A DNA stretch of 64,000 nt from Balanoglossus misakiensis (lineage: Eukaryota; Hemichordata). How positions within the stretch are numbered: position 1 is the stretch's first letter; each line of letters begins with the position of its first letter. This document shows positions 57,301-64,000 of the stretch, piece after piece. The notes under the pieces are model-generated. The model searched no databases. It worked only from the letters and a program-made list of their open reading frames with translations, and was not told where the DNA came from. The stretch spans positions 13,268,001 to 13,332,000 of the forward strand of contig CM082582.2 of NCBI GenBank assembly GCA_040954595.2, in the 5' to 3' direction. A program made the position numbers and the translations under genes.

Positions 57301-60300
57301 CGTGGGTGAGTTGTGTTTCTTATCCAATCCAACTATACTTTTGGCAAGTTGAAGATGACCTGGCAATTCCCATACCAATAACCAAATCACAATTTTACGA
57401 ATTCCTTTGAAAGGCCAGACTTTTAAGAATCTGGTTGAATACCCTAGAAATCGCCGTAATTGCATTCTCTTCTTCGTGACGCTCTGACAGGCAAGACGTT
57501 GGTGGAGTATGGGACAACAAAGGGTGCACAGCAGTAAGCTCAACAGCCGACTACACCGAGTGTGAATGTACGCATACCACCACTTTCGGACTCAACGTCA
57601 TCGAAACTGAAATAATTGTGAGTGAACCAACAATTTTTAACATATATTCTATGCAATTAAATTACGCAAATATCCCGTTGGAAATCAAGGGCACTTACAC
57701 TTTAATGAACACGCATAGTGAGCATTTATAGCAGGTTTGATATTAATGTTACTTTTTTCTCTCGTCTGTCAGGTTAACGACCCGCATTCATTCAATTGCT
57801 GGGTTATAATTTGGGCATGTGGTATATTTTCGATTGTGCCATACATCATCTTATTGGCTGTAGCGATATACCTAACGTAAGTATTGTTAGTGTGTGTTGT
57901 AAATTTGAATTGGATAATAGCAACCCCCCTCGATACCAACTTGAAACCTCTTTATTGTTATTTTGCAGGACATTGAACAGGAGGAGGAGACTGTGTCTGA
58001 TCAATTTTAGCGCAGCCAATATTGCGGCTCTATTACTGCTGATGTTCAGTAAAGTAGCTAAAATGAATCAGGTGAGATTGACTTAAGGTCATCCGATGGT
58101 GTCATAGCTGCAGTCAAACCACAGATGATTGATACACCAAGATGGTGTGATTTGTTTCAATGTGAGAAGCCAGTCTATGGGGAGTGTGCACACATTAAAT
58201 ATAAATTCTATACGGTTTGACGTTGTTCTTTTACTTCAACTTTCCCGATTTTTTATCTTAACAGTGGGCATGCATGACGTTGAATATTCTTATGCATATA
58301 ACCTTGCTGTCGGTATTCTTCTGGATAATGTGCATCGGTCTGCACGTGACCACAAAAACTACGTCATGCGTGAGGTCGGAGGTCAGATCATTGCACATGA
58401 TCATCATAGGCTGGGGTAAGTGGTGAAACCATAGACAGTAGATGGTGAAACTCACCATCTTTACATTTGTACGTTGGGTTATTCCGTACCATTCGGTAAC
58501 AAGTGTTTCGTAATTTCTGTTGGATAATCCTGCTGAATAGTGTTGAGTTTTTAATTTCGCCTCTTGATAGTTTTATCATTTGCTTTGGATTTCAGCTCTT
58601 CCGGTTGTAACTACAGGAGTGACTGCAGGTGTCCGTTACTCTGCGTTTGGTTATGGACAGGAGTAAGTCCAATTCTATTCTTATTTGTCCACTTTATGTC
58701 ATAGCAACAGTTCTTGTCTATTTGCCAAATGATGTCACCAATACATTGGTTTATACCGTTTTTTCTTGACTTGTGAGATTTCAAATCACCATTTTACCTA
58801 ACAAAAAATGAAAATGACCTGGGTAATCACATCCTTAAGTCATATTTCAATCACAGCAGACCCCTATTCTAAATACATTCATTTTATTTCTCACTTGAAG
58901 CTGTTGGATGAATGCAAGTGACCCGGCCGTTCAGGGACTTCTCTTTCCGGTTTTAATTGCTTCAGCAGTAAGTATCGAAAAAGAATTTTTTTCTCCCAAT
59001 TTCAGTTTTTTCACTATCCAAAAATGGCCATACATTACAAATCGTTTGTTCTCATGCACACGATTCTTTTTCTCACAGATTTCAGCCATAACTTTGGCCA
59101 TCGGTCTGAGGGCGATCATCATGTCCGGGAAATTCATGCTGTTTGAGCGGGAAAAAGAAGAAATCACTAAAATGAAGTAGGTATCTGTAGGTGCATCGAG
59201 AACTAACTTTGACAACTGGATGAATACAATTATTAATGCCAAAACCTCAATATCTGATGACGTCACGTGGTGTATTTTATTTCTTTCTCCACAGGGGCCT
59301 GTGTGTAATAAAACTTGGTGTCTTACCCATCCTGTTAGCGGTGTGGGGATTGGGATACATGTCATTCAAAGGAATTACTGGCCTCAACTACCTTTTCGCT
59401 CTCTTGGTGTCTTTCCATGTAAGTCTGCCTTTTCTGATGACGTCGTGTTCACACTTCTGTTGTGACGTTTTGGTGTAGTCACGTGACAAGTTTTGAAGCG
59501 ACGCTAGCAACAGATGATGTATGTACTGTTCACAGTGTAGATCTGATGAGGAAACTCGCATGAAAAGAAAAAGTAGATAAATTAATTGGAAACTGTGTAA
59601 CGTGTTTATCTCTACTGATCGTTAATAAAATAAAGACGTTGGGATTATATTCTTTTTATATGTTTGTTTGTCCGCAGGGAATACCAGTTGTGGTGTTACA
59701 TCTGAAATTGAACGGCGAGGTAAGTGTCACTTGGATGGAACCACGGCCAACTGACCACATCAAACTCTCAGACCGAGCAAAACATTACTTGTACATTCAC
59801 AACACGAATTTTCTCTTAGAGCTTGAACAACCTGCGAACATGTTTCAATCAGCAAACCATAAAAGATAATGTTTTACATTAACAAAATGGCAAAGCTAAT
59901 GACCATACATGTATATTATTCGTTTTAGTTAAAAGTGGCGTATGAGAATCTGCAAGAGGAAAAGAAAAAGAAAGAGAAAGAAAAGGATAGTGAGGTAAGA
60001 CATGATGTAGATTTTGCTGAATACTAGTACTAGAACAAACAGAGCATGTTGTGATTTCGGTAACAGGATACTCCTTTATCTACGGGACATTCAAAGACAG
60101 ATCGCAGAAACGGAGAAAATGGCCCAATGTCACGGTTTTAGTTCGACTGAATAAAGTAGTTCTAGCTGTTTCTAATTTCGCTGATTCACTCTTTGTCACA
60201 GGAGGAGCGACCTGTATCGTCGATAAGCAGACCAGATTCAGGTAAGTGTTTCTGTAATGGTCCTGAAAGGTCTTGATCTTTTGTCGATAACTGAGCCAGA

Positions 60301-61639
60301 TCACAGACCCTCGAGGACAAATAACGGTGTAAAATGGAAGATCCCTCCGCGGTCAAGCATGTACAAGTTATAGATGATTTGGCAATGGTTTGTGTGTTGT
60401 GCACCTCTATAGTCATAGTAATTCTTTGGTACTGATTAATTTCTCAGCATTAACGCTGGAGGATTACTATTCGGACGAAGACGAGTGGGACGAATGGAAT
60501 TCCGAGTATGGATCACGACCGGAAACCAACATGGTAAGTTTGACGGTCACGTGATTTTGAAATTCATTCGGAATGGCTGAACGACTGTGGGTGCGATTTG
60601 GCTCATTTCATCCAATAAAGTTGACAATGTGAACAATGTTTGAACCTGTATTTTACAGAGCAATGAAACGACAGTTACCACCAGGGACATCGAATTCGAA
60701 GATGATTATTATGGCAAGAGAAAATCTTATGGTCAAAGAAACAGAGGTATCTATGGCAACCCTGAGGATGCGGAAGATTTCATGGAAGAGCTCAGGAGGA
60801 AACTGGAGTCCCCAACTGACAGCCGAGACGGAACTCCGGATAGTCGCACGGAAAGCGCCCGAAGCGCCATCTCTCCCACGAAGGAGAAGACTCTCGACGA
60901 ACCGGACGAATTTGTCAAGGCTTACTTGATGAAGACGAGGGGAGAAGCGTGGTATAAAGAAAAGTTCAAATCAAATGGCCATGGGAAAAGTAAAGATCAA
61001 CCCACGGCCTTTGAGAAAAAGGCAACACTGCCTTTCGTAAAGCAGCGCCCTCAGAGTCGCTCCGACAGTCGTCAGTCGACAACATCAGCAACGAGTAGGA
61101 AGAGCGTGACGAGTACGGCAAGCAGTAGAGTGGGCAGTGGAACAGGTAGCCGACCTGGCAGCCGGGGAAGTGAAGCTAGCCGGCCCGGAAGCAATGCTAG
61201 CAGTCGTCACAGTCGACCCGGAAGCACCACTAGCGTTAGCGGACGTGACGTCAGTCGACCCGGAAGCACAACTAGCATTAGCGGAGGTGACGTCAGTCGA
61301 CCCGGAAGCAAGGGTAGCCAGGGAGGCAGCAACAGCCGACCTGGTAGCAACAGCAGCCGGGCTAGTGATGCTAGTCGGTCTGCCAGTCGACCCAGCAGCA
61401 ACAAAAGCCAAAAGAAACCAGAAGCTCGAAGCGTCAGTCAGCTGTCTGGCTTAGGTGTGATTCAGGACGAGGATGAAGAAGAGTACGACCCAGGCCCAGG
61501 GGATTATGATGAGGATGGCGAGGAAAATGAAGGGTACGATGATGATGAAGAATATTACAGTGATGAAGATGAAGGCAGTTATGACGATGACGAAGAGTAT
61601 GACGACGAAGAAGAAGACGATGAAGAAGACCAAGTTTAA
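54374..61639 (+). CDS. Adhesion G protein-coupled receptor with long repetitive acidic tail
   Basis: Exons: 54374-54418, 54661-54706, 55026-55207, 55525-55782, 55970-56038, 56186-56294, 56493-56612, 56759-56864, 57021-57135, 57256-57305, 57491-57617, 57773-57876, 57969-58071, 58265-58415, 58596-58662, 58901-58967, 59079-59176, 59295-59418, 59678-59719, 59929-59994, 60202-60241, 60448-60533, 60659-61639. Phases agree throughout (1051 residues). A signal peptide (residues 1-30) is followed by a GAIN domain to about 350. The GPS at 358-397 reads CTFWNF, GVWDNKGC, CECTHTTTFGL; the usual HL-T/S is HT-T. Seven membrane helices occupy 410-660, with the typical CWMN before helix 5. The 390-residue tail has a Lys/Glu coiled stretch, an acidic DEDEWDEWNSEY patch, an SRPGS-rich repeat zone and a Glu/Asp/Tyr-rich end. 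No extra adhesive domain precedes the GAIN in this form. Confidence 0.93.
61130..61400 (+). repeat. Coding repeat: SRPGS units with 42-base period
   Basis: Within the last exon of the adhesion GPCR. The core agtcgacccggaagc starts at 61211, 61253 and 61295, exactly 42 bases (14 codons) apart, encoding copies of SRPGSTTSxSGxDV. Looser SRPGS/SRASD copies extend on both sides. The tandem period in DNA shows recent expansion. Confidence 0.85.
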
Positions 61640-62159
61640 TGTGTATTTTGATCTAATTATAAGTTCAAAATTATTTACAGACTGAAAAACATGATTTCAA
61701 ATGAGAGCAAAGAAAGACCAGAAATTTTTCAGGCGATCTGAAGTGGATATTAGTACACTATCAATAAACACTTTCTGCAAAACCGATTGTTACTATAATT
61801 TTCTTTATAGTTAAAAAAAAATCCTTGTCGTGGTCTGTAGTCCAAATACTGTCTTTTGTTTGTAAATGTCGACCTTTGTTTCCCAAGTGAAGTAGTGCAA
61901 TGAAAGTTGTCGAAATGTCTTATTTTTCTGCATATATTTACAACTTGTAGACTTTGTATATTATACCGTAGCAACAGAAATAAACAGATCTTTGACGAAC
62001 CTTACGCATTTCTGTACTTTTCTGTAAAGTTGGCCTCATGGCTCATGTTAACAATGACTTTTGGATATTTTTCGTAAATGTCAATGCTCTAATTGGAATC
62101 GATCAGTGATTACTGGAAACGCTACAGTATGCTTAATTTCCCCAACTTTTCTGCCACAG
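61640..62159. other. Adhesion GPCR 3' UTR and spacer
   Basis: Contains AATAAA at 61979-61984, 340 bases after the receptor stop codon, which is the likely end of that transcript. No signal-peptide exon for the next gene could be identified in the remaining 170 bases; the EGF exon at 62160 starts in phase 1 after a clear acceptor (ctgccacag). Confidence 0.55.
61979..61984 (+). terminator. Candidate polyadenylation signal for adhesion GPCR
   Basis: Perfect AATAAA in AT-rich DNA after the receptor stop, with a T-rich stretch downstream. Confidence 0.5.
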
Positions 62160-64000
62160 CGCCCCCATCGCCGTGTTCTCTCGAGCCGTGTCAAAATGGC
62201 GGCACCTGTGACGAGAGTGACGTCAATGGCACTTACACATGCAACTGCACGGGCATTGGATACAGTGGCGAGCACTGTACCATTGGTAAGTAAGAAATGC
62301 TTACAGTGAATGTTTATGGCAATTTTCTGTTTAATTGTTACTTGAAAAAATTAATCAAATACCCAAAGTTGATGTGTCACTTTAATGAACTATTCGATTT
62401 TCTTTGTCGTTAAAGACGATGATGAATGTAGTGCAGAAAGCGACAACTGTCACCACAACGCGACTTGTACGAATACTCCTGGATCGTTCTCATGTATCTG
62501 CAAAAATGGTTTCTCTGGTGACGGAGTGGCGTGTACTGGTAAGGCTAAATTCAATCACTTTTATAAATGGCAAATTTCTTTCTACTCATTGAAAAACGTA
62601 ACGGGCATCTTTTTCTAATATTTGCCTATATTACAGATAATGACGAATGTACAAATGGTGACAACGATTGTTTATCCGACGATGTGGCTGAATGTACCAA
62701 TACCATCGGGAGTTTTCTCTGTGCTTGTAAGACAGGCTTCTCCGGAGACGGTGTTGTGGAATGCGACGGTAAGTACACCCTCTCCTCCCCTATTTCCTCA
62801 AAACCATTCGGATATGAACCTTGAAATTGAAGTTAAGTGTTGTTACAACGACAACTGCGTCATTTATGATTTCTTTGTTTTTCAGAGATATACGAGTGCG
62901 CTTCAAATCCCTGTCAGAACGAGGCTATCTGTCATGACAAGCACGGATATTATTTTTGTGAATGTCCGTTTGCTTACAAAGGTGTTCACTGCGAGATAGG
63001 TAAGTTCTGTCGTCGCTTTATCAAGCACGGTCATCTTGGCAGGGAACTGTTTGAGGTTGTACGTTTGTGTAGTTCAACTATGGCATCATTTCAATTCTTG
63101 CTATTCCAGATATGACGCCGAATTACAATTATAGCAACATTCAAGAAGTGACACCAGGGGACCTTGTACTTTCAAACATAGCCACATCAAACATTTCGTC
63201 GAATCCCTTCTACAAGCTGGCGGAAGTATACAAATCTTTGTCGAACGAGGCACAGTACACAGCGGTCGGTGGAGGATACATCCGCACCACAGGACGCGCT
63301 TCCATTGGTCACTATCCGAAGTTGGAGAGTGAACAAACTTATTTGAATATTCACGTGTCACACTGCATCAGCGATCCGTGCACGTGTGTCAACGGCTTTA
63401 CTTTTTCGGCGTGGATGTACCTGTTCAATTCGCAGACAAGAAATACAACAACTGCTATCATCTACGCAGGTGCAGAATCTGGAAGCAGAACAGTGATTCA
63501 AATAAGAAATGCTCAAGTGCAGTTCGTAGGTATGTCCACGAGTATCGTATGACGTCCTCTCAACTCATGTAACTTCTTAGTATTCATGCGCTCAAAAGGA
63601 GACGTGTGCACGTGGTGTTGCAATTTTAAAATCTATATTTTCTGACTTGATTACTACTGAGTTTTGGTAACGCACCAGCTTTTAGGTTTATTGGGGTTAA
63701 GAGAATACAGCTTTTACAGTGAAGTGTGTATGGAAATTATACGGGGAAATTGTTGTTTTTGCAGTTTCCGATGGTGCTGTGGTCAATATTAGCAGCATAG
63801 ATGACAGCTATATACCATGGGACACTTGGGCTCACTACGCGTTTACATGGGAACCCAGTGTGGGCTTTTCTGTGTACATCAACACCAAAAGATTGACACC
63901 AACGACAGAAACGACGGAAATCAACTCAACAGACACAGACGCCATGATCACCATTGGCAACCAGTTTAATTTCAGTTCATCGGACGCCGTAGTGAGCGAT
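62160..64000 (+). CDS. EGF / LamG-like extracellular protein, partial at both ends
   Basis: Exons: 62160-62285, 62416-62538, 62637-62768, 62886-62999, 63110-63529, 63765-64000 (cut by the window edge). All start and end in phase 1, the usual shuffling phase for extracellular modules. One classical EGF (PCQNGGTC), two calcium-binding EGF modules ([18 protein letters not shown] and [12 protein letters not shown]) and one more EGF ([15 protein letters not shown]) each fill one exon. Then comes a concanavalin/LamG-like sandwich ([31 protein letters not shown]) with many N-glycosylation sites. The start exon was not found and the 3' end is outside. The module order and position just after an adhesion GPCR suggest another adhesion GPCR or a surface receptor, but no membrane part is visible here. 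Confidence 0.85.

Noticed and set aside
61085-61411. Ala/Ser/Thr-rich minus-strand frame
   Set aside because: Antisense of the SRPGS repeat of the adhesion GPCR; no start context or splice signals.

Overview
This is a window of an animal nuclear genome. Genes are split by GT-AG introns (two GC-AG introns were also found), introns run from about 80 bases to several kb, and intergenic DNA is AT-rich with scattered microsatellites. The gene set (ESRP with four RNA-binding domains, NXPE esterase, TRIM protein, adhesion GPCR, CUB/C-type-lectin receptor, EGF/LamG protein) points to a marine invertebrate. A deuterostome such as a hemichordate or lancelet is the best guess, but the sequence alone does not settle this.

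Exon models were built by hand. For seven of the nine coding units every internal exon junction agrees in reading phase, so those models are strong. Layout: 1-25.8 kb holds ESRP (+, 13 exons seen, 5' end outside the window). At 26.2-26.4 kb there is a small divergent membrane-protein exon (-). HEATR3 (+, 17 exons) lies at 26.8-32.2 kb, an NXPE-family esterase (+, 5 exons) at 33.6-36.1 kb, and a RING/B-box protein with a nucleoporin-Nup98-like tail (+, 11 exons) at 36.6-40.2 kb. ABHD4/5 (+, 6 exons) at 41.3-43.5 kb is tail-to-tail with a CUB-CTLD-transmembrane receptor (-, 8 exons) at 43.7-50.8 kb. Orphan exons (+) sit at 52.7-53.4 kb, an adhesion GPCR (+, 23 exons) with a very long repetitive, acidic tail at 54.4-61.6 kb, and the start of an EGF/LamG-like protein (+) runs from 62.2 kb off the right edge.

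The genes do not form a pathway. Three are general cell machinery (ESRP splicing control, HEATR3 ribosomal-protein import, ABHD4/5 lipid hydrolysis). The right half is enriched in cell-surface proteins. The most unusual items are the TRIM protein with repeated Nup98-type motifs, the CUB-CTLD receptor whose lectin fold lacks the usual sugar-binding residues, the adhesion GPCR tail, and the complete fourth RRM in ESRP.
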